DNA of 64,000 nucleotides from Aegilops tauschii subsp. strangulata (taxonomy: Eukaryota; Streptophyta; Magnoliopsida; Poales; Poaceae): contig NC_053037.3 of the NCBI RefSeq assembly GCF_002575655.3, forward strand, positions 48,209,242 through 48,273,241. The letters are read 5' to 3'. The position numbers were made by a program, and so were the translations under genes. Numbering within the stretch: the stretch's first letter is position 1; each line of letters opens with the position of its first letter. Shown one piece after another: positions 34,455-47,390 of this stretch. Under the pieces are notes generated by a model. It was not told the origin of the DNA, made no database searches, and saw nothing but the letters and a program-made list of their open reading frames with translations.

Positions 34455-34930
34455 GGCTCTTTGCCGTCTGCCACCGACGGCAAAGAGCTATTTGCCGTCT
34501 GCCGCGGACGGCAAAGAAGCCACGTGGCAGCCAACTGTGCTTCCTGGGAGCTGACCCATTTGGTCAGTTTGCCTACAGTGGCAGACGGCAAAGACTTTGC
34601 CATCTGTGGCAGACGGCAAAGAACCTGCACTTTGCCATCTGTGGCAGATGGCAAAGACCAGAGAAATTTTGCCGTCAGCGGCGGACGGCAAAGGTCTGCC
34701 GTTAGCCACTTAACGGACTGACAGCGCAATTATTGCCGTCCGCCCTCTTTACCGTCCGCCGCAGACGGCAAAGAGCCTTTGTCGTCCGCCGCCAGGAAGC
34801 GGACGGCAAAGCAGCTGTTTACCGTAGCCTTCTTTGCCGGAGCCTTTTGCCGTCCGTGGCGGACGGCAAAGGTCTTTGCCGTCCGCCTTTCGAGCCTTTG
34901 CCGTCCGCCGTGGCAGACGACAAAGTAGCT
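34455..34930. repeat. Right subterminal GCCGTC array of the CACTA
   Basis: TTTGCCGTC and GACGGCAAAG words recur in both orientations up to the right terminus, mirroring the left array. Confidence 0.9.
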
Positions 34931-37900
34931 GTTTCCTGTAGTGTTTATTTTGTATTACTTCATTTAAGCTGCCAATTTACCAGTACATTCTCTAACCCAT
35001 ATAAACTCCCTACATCAAGTTTTGGCTCAATCCATTTAGCCATTTGCCCTCTGGAATATTTCCAAGTTTCTGGCCAAAATCAAGCTTTGTGAAGCAAGTG
35101 CCACTTTGGTTCATCCAAATGGCCTGAAACTTTTTGGGCATCTTCATATCTTCAAATAATTGGGCCATACTCAAATTCAGATCAATACAATCATGTATGT
35201 GAGTGCATCATCCAAATATCTAAATATGGCCATTATGGCACTTTCTACAGCAACCCCCTCTAAACTCCTCCTCCTAAGCTGATTTTTGGTAATCAGGATC
35301 ACCATGGTGCTTGATCACGCTGTGACAAAGATCAAAGTCTAACTCCACACGTGTAAGCCAACGCAAGTTAAAAACACCTTGCTGTTGCAATGTTTTGGAG
35401 CTAGGTGTGAATCACTTATTTGCCCTTGGACCGATTTATTTCCTCCTTTTGACTACGGGCGTGACGGTCTATCTACTAGACATGGTCGGCCTAGCCAAAA
35501 CCCGGAGTTTGCTCCAGAGAGCGTGGTGATCATGCTTGCGTCATGCAGATTGCAAGCTCTGAAGTCTTCTCGCCCCTATTCCCGTCGTCTCCCTCATCCT
35601 CTCAACCTCCAACCTTGTCTAGGATCTGCCCCGTGATGCCCTTTGTTCCCCTGTGTCGCTGCCTCGTCGTGGTTCGCCTTAAATGATCCGCTAGCCCCAT
35701 GCCCGTGCCATGCCCAGCCTCTGTCCTCCATTAAAGCTTGGTCGGGAGCTCGTCCATGAGGTCTAGAGCGTCTCTCCGCGTCTATTAAAGGATCCCCGAA
35801 CTCCTCCACAGCTCACAGCTCCCTCCCCTACCTCATTTGCCCTCTGGAATCGCCTCACATGTCGTTTCTTCTCGGACCACCGTGACGTCGCCGGAGTTCC
35901 TCCCGTTTCCGGCCAAACCGAGCCCCCTCACCTCCTGCCAACACCTCCACTGCACTCCCCCTCGCGCCCGCGAGCCGCCCCACCCCATAAGCCCTCGTTG
36001 GAGCACCCTGCTTTGCCGAGCATCACCCCGCCCGAGCTCTCTATAACCCCCATCGTCGCCGCGCCTCACCGCCTCTCCACCACTCTCCGTCGCCTCATTT
36101 GCCTCTGAATGGATGCGATGCTCTGCCCTGAAGCCGCCAGTGCCCGCGCATTGTCTTGAGGTGGCCAGAGCAGTCTGCTCCATCGCCGGCGCCTGCCCCC
36201 TGTTCGTCTCTGTAATCATCCACCCCGCGTTCTCCCCACCTCCCCGGCGTGCCCCTCCCCTCTGGATGGGTGTGGCCGGCTGAGCCGCACTCGCCGGAGG
36301 CCTCTGCTGGGCAGGAGCTAGCCGGAGCCGGCCGGGCCCTCGCTGGTAGCCCTGCCTCCCGCTCCTATGTTCCTGCCGTCGCGTGCACACACGCGAGGAA
36401 GAAGACGCCCGAGCGCCAGGCTGGCCCCTGCCAGTGGGCCCCGCACCTCCCCCGACCCCATCTGGTAGTGCCTCAGCGTTGACCCCGCCCCGGGCCCAGC
36501 TCTGTAAGTGGAAGCGTATTCCTAAAAACACATTTTTGTTTTAAGGAAAGCGTGTTCCTTCCTTCTTTTGTCCAAAATGCGCTTTCCCTTCTAGAAAGCG
36601 TATTTCCTCTAGCTAGAGCTAGAATGCGTTTTCCTTTTAAAGAAAACGTATTCGGCACGAAGGCGCTTTCTCTTTTCCGCTCCAGGGACTCGTTTGTAGT
36701 GATTTTTATTACAGATTAGTCCCTGAGCTTCAACCCCTCACAACTTTTCAACCATAGCTCCGATTGAGGTGAAACCAACGCTCACTTCTTCGCCTCGTCA
36801 AGCACTTTCTATTGGTACCATTTTGTGTAGGTGGTCCCACAGTGAAAATGACCATTTTGCCCTTGCCTCTAATCACCCCCCTTCGAAAGAGAACTATCCG
36901 TCGTCTCGTTTCCACGGCTTCACCGCACTTCTTCCCGGAGTCTCCGTCACCACCAGGCAAGCCAAAACAACCACTTGCATGATAGTCATGCAGTAGCATT
37001 GGTTTTCAACTTGAATATTTAATAAAAGTTTGTCGTTATCTGTCTGCCTGTTTGCTACTACTGTCGTTGTTTCGATTATGCTCATGGATTCTTGTTCACT
37101 TTCATGCTATGTTCCGATGCATCTTGTTATCTTGTGCTACTTGCTAGTATCATGTTTGTAAGTCATGCTTGGTAGTAGTAATACATGCTGATGCTGGTAG
37201 TAGTGATGTTATTCGGACGCATGCTTAGTCTGTTATTCAATACGGTTGCTATGTTTGTTCCGTCGCATCTAGATGGTTACCTGCTTACTTGGTAGTGTTA
37301 TTGCTATGTTCTCGCATGGTATCTTTTCACGATGCTAGTGGTCATGCTATGCTTATGGTAGAGTTATGCTTGTGTTATTCATGCTTGTCAGTATGCCATG
37401 CTCATTTGGGTATATGTTTCATTGTGGTTATGCTCGATGATTATGTTGCATCTCCATGCTTATGTTGATATCATGCTCATGCATTGTAGTTGCATCATGT
37501 TATTTTATTATTATGGCTTAGCTTATTGCATTCAAGTTTAACTGGATAATAATGAACTTGAACAACTGTTGGCTGAGTCGTGGTGCCATTGAATCGAGAT
37601 GATCAGTGCAACCACATTTGCCTTTTATGGGAAGGGCCCTAATGCGGTCTATTGTCATGTCTCTCATTGGTGCCTCCAACGAGGGAAGGTTATGGGCAAG
37701 CGCTACCCTGATTAGGTAGGCGGACCTAAGCCTTGTGTGCCCGCTGTTGTTGTGTACCCGGGTTGTCCCTGTTTGGGACCGTTTTTGTTTTGCCACGACG
37801 GTGGCCGTTGATGCCTTTGGTAGGCACGGGGCCACCCATGACTTATCCCAGACGGGAGTTGGTCGGAGTGGCCGGGAGAGTGTCATGGCTGTAGATTGGT

Positions 37901-38935
37901 TTTTTCGGAACACCGTTGGTCCACCCGAATAGGAGTGCGAGGCCATGGGTTCCGTGGTGTTGGTACAATGTGCTAACCTCTACAGAGTGTGTGTTAAATC
38001 TATCAATAGCCGCGCCCGCGGATATGGGCCCAGTTCGAAGTCTGTCACACTATGGGTCAACAGTAATAATAATGATGTGCTTAATAATAACCTTGGTTTG
38101 ATGATGGAAGAAGTTGGTTGATCTTTATGTGATCTTGAGAGGATCACTGTGGTATCGAGGATACCGAGTTGTTGGATATTGGTGGTGTTATGCGAGAATC
38201 ACGGGTAAAGGACAAGCTCCTTGGGGTCATGTAATGATTACTACGGTATTGTTATACCCAGCTTGATTTGATCTTGAGACGATCATGTGATGTCCGCGGT
38301 GGTAAGTAATGCATTACGAGGTAACCGCCGAGCAAGAGTAAGTTGGTGCATGATATGTTAACTTATTGCATGTAGTGTCATCATGTTCATATGATCGTGC
38401 CATGCTAAAGTTGTATCATGTTCAGTTGTGCTTGCCATGTTGTTCTGTTAATACCACACTCATGATTGTTTATCCTGCTAATGCCATGCTACTATTCGTC
38501 TTGCCTGCTTTTGATTATTGTGAGCTTGCAAGTACATTCAATGTACTGACCCGGCGTGTCATGCCAGTTTGCAGGTCGTGCCTGGATTGCTTGCTTGTTT
38601 GCTGTGGTTCCTGTGTTCGCGAGCTAGGATAAACGTTCCAGCCAGAATCCCTGCGGATTGGAGTCCATCATCGCCGGTCGTTGTTCCACTGCCAATAGTT
38701 CTTCTGCTGCCTCGAGTTGTTATGCTGCTTGCATAGAACAACTATGGTTGGCGCAGTGTCGCCGTGCCGATGTTATTCATTGTAATATCAAAGACCTTGT
38801 ATTCATATTCGTGTTGTAATAGAGAGCTGGTTTGTTCTATGCTAAGCAGTGCCGTATTCCAGAAGACTTCACCTTGATCTCTGGGCTGGAATACGGGTGC
38901 GTTCCGGTTTCTTTGAGCCGGGATGCCACAACGCT

Positions 38936-38947
38936 TGGTATCAGAGC
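38936..38947 (+). promoter_or_regulatory. Primer-binding site of the LARD element
   Basis: TGGTATCAGAGC, complementary to the 3' end of plant initiator methionine tRNA, lies 5 bases after the 5' LTR. It primes minus-strand synthesis. Confidence 0.95.
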
Positions 38948-39101
38948 AGGTCTGGATGTAGAGCGTCCTAGTCAGCTGGAACATTAGAAAACGGTAGTAT
39001 AGGGTCTGGTTATTGCCCTTGCTTGCTGCATTTGGTTGTTGCATTTGTTTGCTGCATACAGTCTTATTCAGTTACCCCTAACCCTGTTTCGTGTGTAGAC
39101 G

Positions 39102-39761
39102 GCGGTCAACTTCCACGAGTTCTGTGTCATCCCCAGAGCTCCCAGCGCTGTTCCTATTGCTTTCAGCCCCACTCCTGCACCTCTCAGCTTTGCCACCCTC
39201 CTTGGCGAAATGTGGCCTAGCATTTATCCCCATGGAGATCCACCTCATTACCAAGTATTCCAGTTTTCTGACGGAGTAAGAATCCTGGAGTATGTTGCCC
39301 ATGTCCATCTGTCAACCCCGATTCCTGTTGGTAAGCGCACCTACAGTTTCCATGGTGGTTACGGTGCTACTCTTGAGCATGCCGTTCTGCTTGCCGCTAT
39401 GGCAGCAATCACCGGTCTTCGCCATCAAGAGGGCCTAGTTCAAGAGAACCGTGCCTATTAATTCTATCCCACCATCATTGAGAATCCTAGGCGGATCAAG
39501 TTCCCGTCTGTCAACCCTCAAGATGACCCGGCTATCCTCGCCATGTCCCGCTACATGACGACCGAGTGCCTTCTTATATCCGAGTTAGCCCGAGACGCCA
39601 CTGGAGCCAGGAGATTTCTTGGTGCTTCCCTACCTCAATCTCCGCCAGCTTCTCCAACCCCTCCGCCTCGTCCCTCCGGAGTTTCAGAGTCAGCAGTTCC
39701 ACTCGCTACTCCCTTAGCTTCTTCGTCAGCTCCCAAGTGTTTGCCCAAGCGTAGGGTGTAG
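39102..39761 (+). pseudogene. Accessory ORF of the LARD element, one nonsense codon
   Basis: The frame opens just after an acceptor-like TGTGTAG, has its first ATG at 39210 and ends TAG. A single TAA at 39459-39461 interrupts it; the frame is the same on both sides. The central block (YPHGDPPHYQVFQFSDG, then RTYSFHGGYGATLEHAVLLA and AAMAAITGLR) resembles the accessory ORF at 2-790, and the C-terminus is likewise rich in Pro and Ser. Its strand-strand-helix pattern is loosely like a double-stranded-RNA-binding fold. It is the only coding trace kept in this gutted element, although the element lost all of gag-pol. Confidence 0.6.
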
Positions 39762-42183
39762 TCAGTCGTGTAGTGCATGTGCATCTGTTGTAGTATCATT
39801 GCTTAATTATGCTTGTGTGTGCTTGTGTGTGCCTGTGTGGGTTAGTTTTGTAGCTTGTTTGTTGTGTGCTTTATTGCAATCCATCGTTTTCTCGTGCTTC
39901 TTTGTTTGAATCCTCGGTGTTACCCCCTTATGGAAACTGCTCATCAGTCGACACCGATCAGAAGAAGCCGTGAGAAGTAAAAATATACACCAAGGAACCC
40001 AGTTAAAAGCAATGCGATTTTCAGCTGACAGCATCATACTGAAGACATCGTCCGGTCTGAATACAGGTATAGTCTGCTCAGATTTTTAGTATCAAGTACC
40101 CATCAGAGATACATCTTTATTGCAGCAATGGTTAAATCAGCAAGAGAACAAAATTGGATCCAAGTCCAACCGTGCATTTCGAGTCAGAGCTTTGGTTTGC
40201 ACACAATAATTGATTCTACCATGAGTCAGATTTGAAGCATACGACCCCCCCAAAGTCAGTCCAAATATGCAATGAATTCAACAAGAAGGACAGTCAGACA
40301 ATTCTTGTCATACAAGTTATCAGCAGCCAGAATGACAAGAATATATATGTTAATCTTTTCACAAAAGATCAGTCCAGTCCTTCTCCATAGTTTATCAACA
40401 AAGCGTACAAGACACGATGCACCAGTCTGAATCAGAAAGGTATGAATGGATTCCAGGGCAAGATATTCAGTCATTGCAATTGGATACTGCAAAAGCTTCT
40501 GGCATAAGGAACCGAGTCTTCCCTACTAAGTCTTTAAGGGGGGGAGCTTATAAGGTACGGTACCCAGCCTTCCTCAGCAAGATATCCATAAAAAGCTTTG
40601 AGCACAAGCTATCCAGTCTTCCACAGCATGATACCTCAATGGATTCCGAAGCAAGCTGCCCAATCTTCTTCAGTATGGCACTGGTACACGAAAATAAACA
40701 ATGATGTTGGCAGCATATGGCAGTATTTCCCAAGTGTCAGATCTGCAACAATTGGATCATAAATAAGAATTAGTCAGAACAAAAGGTATACCTTGAGAAT
40801 CAGATATTTCTTCATACAGTGAGTATGCTACCAAGTCCATAAAGAATTCACGGTACGCATCCGACAACCTCACTGGATATGCAAGTGAAGGAAAACTAGT
40901 GGGTGATGCAAGAATCGACAAGTCTTGAGACACCAGCTTGGCAGTAATTATCAACCCCGCCCATCCGACAAGGTGATGTTATTAATCATGTCACTATGTG
41001 GCATAATCAACAACAGCAATGAGATCTGTATAAGCACACGTGAGCCGGATAAATATCCTGAGACTCAAGACATGAACAAGACCAAGGTACGATTGCAAGA
41101 TATTGCTCATGACTGTACTTAGGGCCACGAAGATAATCAAGGATATATAAGGCCCAGCTCTTTTAGATAAGGATCTAGATAAAGAAAATGATAATGAAGG
41201 AGCAAGACCGACAATAGGTATTCCGGTCATTGTGTGAACAATGTGGTATGTATGCCCAAGACAGTCTGATATTTCATATCAAATACCAAGTGAAGATACG
41301 CCGAGAGGTCTACTTCATTGCTGTAAGGAACTCATATCAAGGCAACGAGTTTAGTCAACAATGTATGATCAAATCTGTCAACATTGAATAACCGAGTCTA
41401 CCTGGACCAACCCAAGGACAGTTAAATATATTCACCTCAGTAACTGTGCTAAAGCATCACACGGACTGTTATTCCCATGGATATACCGACAAAATGAAGA
41501 ATCAGTGTGAGAGCACATACATTGAGGATTTTTATCTCTTGCATATGGGAAGCAATTAAATAATAGTCTGCCGGGAATGGAATTCTTTGCCAATATCACC
41601 GTCAGTCAAGTCTGCGAATGTGACCATCAGGAAATGGTGCATTTTTCTAGCGACAGTCAAACTTTTGGTACAGGTTGGATATGAAAGACAGTGAAGTCAG
41701 GCAAGATAAAGTCAGAAAACTCCTGCAAGAAGTTAGAATCCATCAGAAAGCCATGTATGATTCCTATCACTCCTTTGAATCTAGAAGGAATGCATATATC
41801 CGAGGAATCCGATATCTGGATAGAAAAGATTTCTGGTTCCACGGGAAGATGTGTTCCCCACTCCGTGGAATATTCTTGGTACTCAATACGAGGATAACAT
41901 CTTCAGCAAGGATTAATATCGAGAAGGACACGTATGTCAGTAATGAAAATCTTTCAGACCCCAGTTCAGCCAGCAGATGTGAAGGGAAATTTTGAGTCAG
42001 TATGAACAGGAACATATGAGGTAAGTCCTGTCAAAATGTCAGATACGGTGAAGCAAACCACCCCAGATCAAGGCAGGCAGTCAGATCCATTTCAGTGGGA
42101 ATATTTTATGAGAATGAATAAAAGAAACCCGAGTTGGAAATGGTTTCTTCAACTCACAAAAAATTACTTATCCCTGAGCAACC
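39762..42183 (+). other. Noncoding internal region of the LARD element
   Basis: No gag, protease, RT, RNase H or integrase motif is present in any frame. The DNA is AT-moderate, with frequent CAGTC/GTCAGTC words and only short ORFs. It appears to replace the coding region of an autonomous ancestor. Confidence 0.7.
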
Positions 42184-42221
42184 AAATCTCGAGGACGAGA
42201 ATTCTTTAAGGGGGGAAGGTT
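42184..42221 (+). promoter_or_regulatory. Hairpin and polypurine tract of the LARD element
   Basis: AAATCTCG, AGGA and CGAGAATT repeat the hairpin of the chromovirus with one imperfection. The purine run AAGGGGGGAAGG follows and abuts TGTAACACCC. In the chromovirus the hairpin bases also code for the last polyprotein residues; here there is no coding reason to keep them. Confidence 0.7.
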
Positions 42222-45200
42222 TGTAACACCCTGGATTTTTCCCTTTTCTTTTTTTGAGGATTTTCCTAGATTTCTGGATTTAATTTGCTTTTTTGTGGCT
42301 GTGTGGTTCTGATACTTGGGAAGATCATGTCTTCCTAGGTTTTATAGTGGCTTGTCATCCCCAAAACCATCCCTAGCTCATGAACATTTCCATCCTAGCC
42401 CAAATCCCAATATTCTTTTTATTGGGAATATTCCTTTTCTGATAAAGGAATTATCCTATTCGCCCTAGGTTGTGAAGCAACCCATCTTTCTATCACTCCA
42501 ATAATCCCCAAATAATTCTCATAAATTGTTTGGGTCATATCTTGCTCAAATATGGCAAAACTTTTCACTGCCATGTTCAAAAATAATCCTCCAATAATCA
42601 TTTTCCTATTCTGCCCTAAATGGCACTTTGTGAAGCAAGTGCTATTTATCTTTGCCCAATTGACTCCAAGCTTCTTGGACATCTTTTTCTGTCCATATAA
42701 TTGCCGCATGCCAAAATTCAACTCAATTTGCTTAGTAAATATTCCTGAGTAATTTTTCAAAGTTCCTGTTTGAGGGAGATATTGTGAAGGAAGTGCTAGC
42801 TAGGCATATCCAATGAGTTGAAATTTTGCAAGGTCCTTCATATGATCAAATCATCACTCTCCACCAAATTTGAGCTCATGTAACCTTTCTAAGTGAGCAC
42901 AGCTCCAAATCTTGGTTTCTTATCAGATTTTTAGTTTGTGAAGCAACTATAGTTTATATTGCTTCATTTAAGCTGCCAATTTACCAGGACATTCTCTTAC
43001 CCATATAAACTCCCTCTACCAAGTTTTGGCTCAATCCATTCAGCTATTTGGCATGTGGAAGTTTTCCAAGTTTCTGGTCAAAATCAAGCTTTGTGAAGCA
43101 AGTGCCACTTTGGTTCATCCAAATGGACTGAAACTTTTTGGCCATCTTCATATCTTCAAATAATCGGGCCATGCTCAAATTCAGCTCAATCCAATCATGT
43201 ATGTGAGTGCATCATCCAAATATCTAAATCTGGCCATTATGGCACTTTCTACAGCAACCCCCTCTAAACTCCTCCTCTTAAGCTGATTTTTGGTAATCAA
43301 GATCACCTTAGTGCTTGATCACGCTGTCCGAAAGATGAGAGTCTATCTCTACACGTGTGAGCCACAGCAAGTTACAAACACCTTGCTGTTGCAATGTTTT
43401 GGAGCTAGGTGTGAATCACTTCTTTGCCCCTGGACCGATTTATTTCCTCATTTTGACTAAGGGCACGATGGTCTATCTACTAGACATGGTCGGCCTGGCC
43501 AAAACCCGGAGTTTGCTCCAGTGTGCGTGGTGATCACGCTTGCGTCATGCAGATTGCAAGCTCTGGAGTCTTCCCGCCCCTGTTCACGTCATCTCCCTCA
43601 TCGTCTCGACCTCCAACCTTGCCGAGGAGCTGCCCCATGATGTCCTGTGTCGCCCTGCGTCGCTGCCTCGTCATGGTTCGCCTTAAATGAGCCGCTAGAC
43701 CCATGGCCGTGCCATGCCCAGCCTCTGTCCTCCATTAAAGCTTGGTCGGGAGCTCGTCCGTGAGCTCTAGAGCGTCCCTCTGTGCCTATTTGAGGACCCC
43801 CAAACTCCTCGTAGCTCACAGCTCCCTCCCCCGCCTCATTTGCCCTCTGGAATCGCCTCACATCGTCGTTTCTTCTCAGACCACCGTGACCTCACCGGAG
43901 TTCTTCTTGTTTCCGGCCAAACCGAGCCCCCTCTCCTCCTTCCAACACCTCCACCGCACTCCCCCAACCTCTCCGCCCCACCCCATCAGCTCTTGTCGGA
44001 GTGCCCTGCTTCGCCGAGCATCACCTCTGCCCGAGCTCTCTGTAACCCCCATCGGCGCCGTGCCTCACCGCCTCTCCACCACTCTCCGATGCCTCATTTG
44101 CCTCTAAATGGATGTGGTGCTCCGCCCTGAAGCCGCCAATGCACGCGCCTTGGCTTGAGGTGGCCGGAGCAGCCTGCTCCATCGCCAGCATCCGCCCCCT
44201 GTTTGTCTCTGTAATCATCCACCACGCGTCCTCCCCACCTCCTCGGCGTGCCCCTCCCCTCTGGATGGGTGCAGCCGTCTGAGCCGCGCTCGCCGGAGGT
44301 CTCCTCCTGGCAGGAGCTGGCCGGAGCCGGCCGGACACTCGCCGGCAGCTCTGCCTCCCGCTCCTCTATTCCTGCTGTCGCGTGCACGCAGGCGAGGAAG
44401 AAGACGCCCGAGCGCCAGCCTGGCCCTTGCCAGTGTGCCCCGCTCCTCCCCCAGTCCCACATGGCAGTGCCTCAGTGTTGACCCCGCCCCGGGCCCAGCT
44501 CTGTAAGTGGAAGCGTATTCGTAAAAATACGTTTTCGTTTGACGAAAAGCGTATTCCTTCCTTCTTTTGTCCAAAATGCGATTACCCTTCTCGAAAGCAT
44601 ATTTCCGTTAACTGCAGCACAAAATGCGTTTTTCATTTACAGAAAACGTATTCGGCCCGAAGGCGCTTTCTCTTTTCTGCTCCAGGGACTCGTTCGTAGT
44701 GATTTTTATTATAGATTAGTCCCTGAGCATCAACCCCTCACATCTTTTCAACCATAGCTCCGATTGAGGTGAAACCAACACTCACTTCTTCGTCTCGTCA
44801 AGCTCTTTTTGTTGGTAACATTATAACTAGGTTGTCCCATTGTGAAAATGACCATTTTGCCCTTGCCTCTAATCAGCCCCCTTCGATAGAGAACCATCTG
44901 GTGTTTCGTTCCGCGGCTTCACCGCACTTCTTCCCGGAGTCTCCGTCACCACCAGGAAAGCCACAAGAACCACTTGCATGATAGTCATGCAGTAGCCATG
45001 GTTTTCAACTTGAATATTTAATAAAAGTTTGCCATTATCTTTCTGCCTGTTTGCTACTACTGTCGTTGTTTCGGTTATGCTCATGGATTCTTGTTCAGTT
45101 TCATGCTATGTTTCGATGCATCTTGTTCTCTTGTGCTACTTGCTAGTATCATGTTTGTAAGTCATGCTTGGTAGTAGTAATACATGCTGGTAGTAGCGAT

Positions 45201-45249
45201 GTTCTTCGGATGCATGCTTAGTCTATTATTCAGTACTGTTGCTATCTTT
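42222..45249 (+). mobile_element. Truncated 3' LTR of the LARD element
   Basis: It matches the 5' LTR from its first base and corresponds to 27174-27903 plus 34944-37246. It has the uninterrupted version of the CACTA target (GCAACTATAGTTTATATTG). It stops at GTTGCTATCTTT where CACTTCAAAAAAATACACTT begins, so about 1.7 kb of LTR is missing from view. Confidence 0.85.
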
Positions 45250-45399
45250 CACTTCAAAAAAATACACTTCCGTGATGATACGTGTTTGTCACGGTAGGTC
45301 GCATTTTTTGTCAGGCATGTACATCCATGACGATTTTATGACAGAATCAAGATAGTCATACCTGTGCTATCGTAGAAGTGTTCCATGACATTACCAAAA

Positions 45400-45435
45400 T
45401 TATCATCATGGAAGTGTCCACTTCCATGACGATAA
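45400..45435. repeat. Perfect-loop palindrome near the CACTA-like terminus
   Basis: TTATCATCATGGAAGTG and CACTTCCATGACGATAA are inverted around TC, with one mismatched pair. The half-sites also echo the terminal ACTTCCGTGATGAT. Confidence 0.85.
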
Positions 45436-45649
45436 ATCGCGCGTCACACAAGTGCTTTCGTCAAGGGTGACCGACACGTGGCATCCACCGTAACGGAACG
45501 CGATTATGCTATCGGGTCGGGTTTTGGATCCGATAACCCGTTAATAGCCCGGACCAATGGGAAATTTCCATGTGTAAAATTCTGATTGGCCGGAGGGAAC
45601 ACCTGTCAGCTCGTCAGTGGGCCAGTTGTAGCCCGTCCATTGGAGGAGA

Positions 45650-46565
45650 CATGCCTATGATACGTCGACACATGGTTGGGCCCAACAGAGGCCCATATAG
45701 GTTAAAAAGGTCGGCCCAGTCAAAGGCCCGTAGTACTTACTCAGGTACTAGTGGGCTAGCCCAATAACGGCCTGCTTAATAAAGGCCCATTTACGGCCCG
45801 AAGCCAGATCTGGCCCGTTAATTTTTCGCCGAATATTTGGGCCCATTTACGGCCCGAAGCCAGATCTGGCCTGTTAATTGTTCGCCGAATATTTTGGCCC
45901 AACTACAACCCAGTGACTTTCAGCCTGTTAGAGTCCCGATGTAGACATAGGCCCATTTCAGCCCGGTGTGACTTTCGGCCTAGGAATGGCCTGTGCTGCC
46001 CATGGGCCATATATGGTCCGACGGGACATAGGGCCCACTAACGGCCCGTGATAAAGGTGGCAACAGTTAAGCCCAATGTGACTTTGGGCCTGTTAAAGGC
46101 ATGTCGCATAATTCGGCCCGTTGATGCCTGTACTAAGCTTTCAGCCTCTTAAAGGCCCATGATATCAGTGGGCCAACTAAGGCCCGAGATATGTTTCATC
46201 CTGGTAACGGCCCGTGAGCTAACAGGGCCCAAAAAGGCCTGGTCTACATTTCAGCCTGCTGAAGGCCCGTCGATGACTAGTAAAAACTGAGGCCCAACAT
46301 GCATTTCGACCTGCTAAAGGCCCATGGTTTCATCTGGGCCGTCACAGGCCAGTACAATATTCAGCCTGTTAATGGCCCCACGCTACCTGGGCCAAACTAA
46401 GTGCTAGGTCCACAAAAGGCCCAACTAAAATATAGGCCGGTGTAAGTTGTGGGCCTGGCACAAAGTGTGAAGGCCCCAATCATTCGGGCCCAAGAAAGAC
46501 GCAGGCCGGCCCAATTGTGGCCCGCTAAAAACCAGGCCCGTTAGAGTCGAATGTTTTGGCCCGGT
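45650..46565. repeat. GGCCC-rich subterminal array, about 55-bp period
   Basis: The compound word TTTCAGCCTGTTAAAGGCCC and variants recur about every 55 bases from 45915 to 46375 (near 45915, 45970, 46080, 46137, 46195, 46250, 46303 and 46357). GGCCC words also fill the flanks on both sides. The place and density fit transposase binding sites. Confidence 0.85.
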
Positions 46566-47390
46566 CGACTACATATGATTTTTTTCAAATAGCGAATGAT
46601 GGCAGTAACTAGTAGGAATTAAGAACAAACCTACTATGTACAATAAAGAAATTACGGCATAGTAACTAAGAATAAACCTACACTATACAATAAAGGATTT
46701 AAGGCATATTACATCCACTGGGCATCGAGGTTCGCCACCAGTGATCATAAAGCGCAATGAAGAAGTAGATTACAAAAACTGGGCACCATTGCAGCGTAAC
46801 AAAATGATACTGAACCGAGACCACTTCCAAGATAGTTCAAGGAAGGTTAGCCTTGCGGGGGGAACTGCTGCGCAAGCTGTTGAGCAAGGCTGTGAGACCG
46901 GCCTAGCATGTTGGTCATAGCTTCCAGGTGTAGCTGTTTAGCGATGAGGTTCTAATTGGTGTTCTCCACAATCTTTCTTAGAGATAGGACTTCAAGTCGA
47001 AGTTGAGTTGTAGAATGCCTTTCTGCTAGAACTTGGGACTGAAGAAGTCGAACTGATTCAGACAACGAATTCTATGAGCTCGTCTGACTGCTAGTCTCAA
47101 GTAACTTGAACACTGCATCAAGACAAGACTTTGGGGTTGTCTCGCTATCTTCAAGATGTTTTGCCTTCTTTGCTGCAATATATGTTGGGTTTGTCTCACA
47201 ACCTTCAGCAGACTTGTGCATGCCATCAGGCATATCACCCTGAAACAAAGCAGAGAGATGACATGTTTTGCAAGTGTATAAACAAAGATGATAACTATGT
47301 TGTCAATTCCATCCAATTTCAAATTAGAAAATAAAGAGTAAGTTCAAAATATCAATAGCATAATTTGGCATTTTCATAATGCGGGGAGCT

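Larger units (their letters stand above)
27904..34943 (+). mobile_element. CACTA DNA transposon (7.04 kb), internally deleted
   Basis: The termini CACTACTGGAATCAGCTA (left) and the complement of CACTACAGGAAACAGCTA (right) are inverted repeats. Just inside both are arrays of TTTGCCGTC / GACGGCAAAG words. Flanks are TAT and TTT, an imperfect 3-bp target duplication. It carries the end of TNPD and a complete TNPA-like gene, both on the plus strand. The first part of TNPD is missing, replaced by low-complexity DNA, so the copy lacks its own catalytic protein. Confidence 0.95.
27174..38930 (+). mobile_element. 5' LTR of the LARD element, split by a CACTA insertion
   Basis: LTR sequence occupies 27174-27903 and 34944-38930; both parts align with the 3' LTR at 42222 onward. 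It includes GC-rich gene-like patches (35600-36480) and inverted GAAAGCG/CGCTTTC words near 36500-36670. The many short ORFs in it look incidental. Confidence 0.85.
27174..45249 (+). mobile_element. Large non-autonomous gypsy retrotransposon (LARD type), host of a CACTA
   Basis: The 5' LTR starts TGTAACAGCC (27174) and ends GGGATGCCACA (38930); the primer site follows. The internal region (38931-42221) has only the accessory ORF, and the 3' LTR starts TGTAACACCC at 42222. Removing the 7.04 kb CACTA leaves a 5' LTR of about 4.7 kb, unusually long. No gag, protease, RT or integrase is present. The primer site, accessory ORF, hairpin and polypurine tract resemble those of the chromovirus at the left of the window, so a related autonomous element could move it in trans. 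In the first ~108 LTR bases I count 10 differences between the two LTRs, so it is old. The 3' LTR is truncated at 45249. Confidence 0.85.

Noticed and set aside
35594..36531. Long GC-rich ORFs in the LARD 5' LTR
   Set aside because: The homologous 3' LTR has different frame lengths and breaks, so there is no sign of protein conservation.
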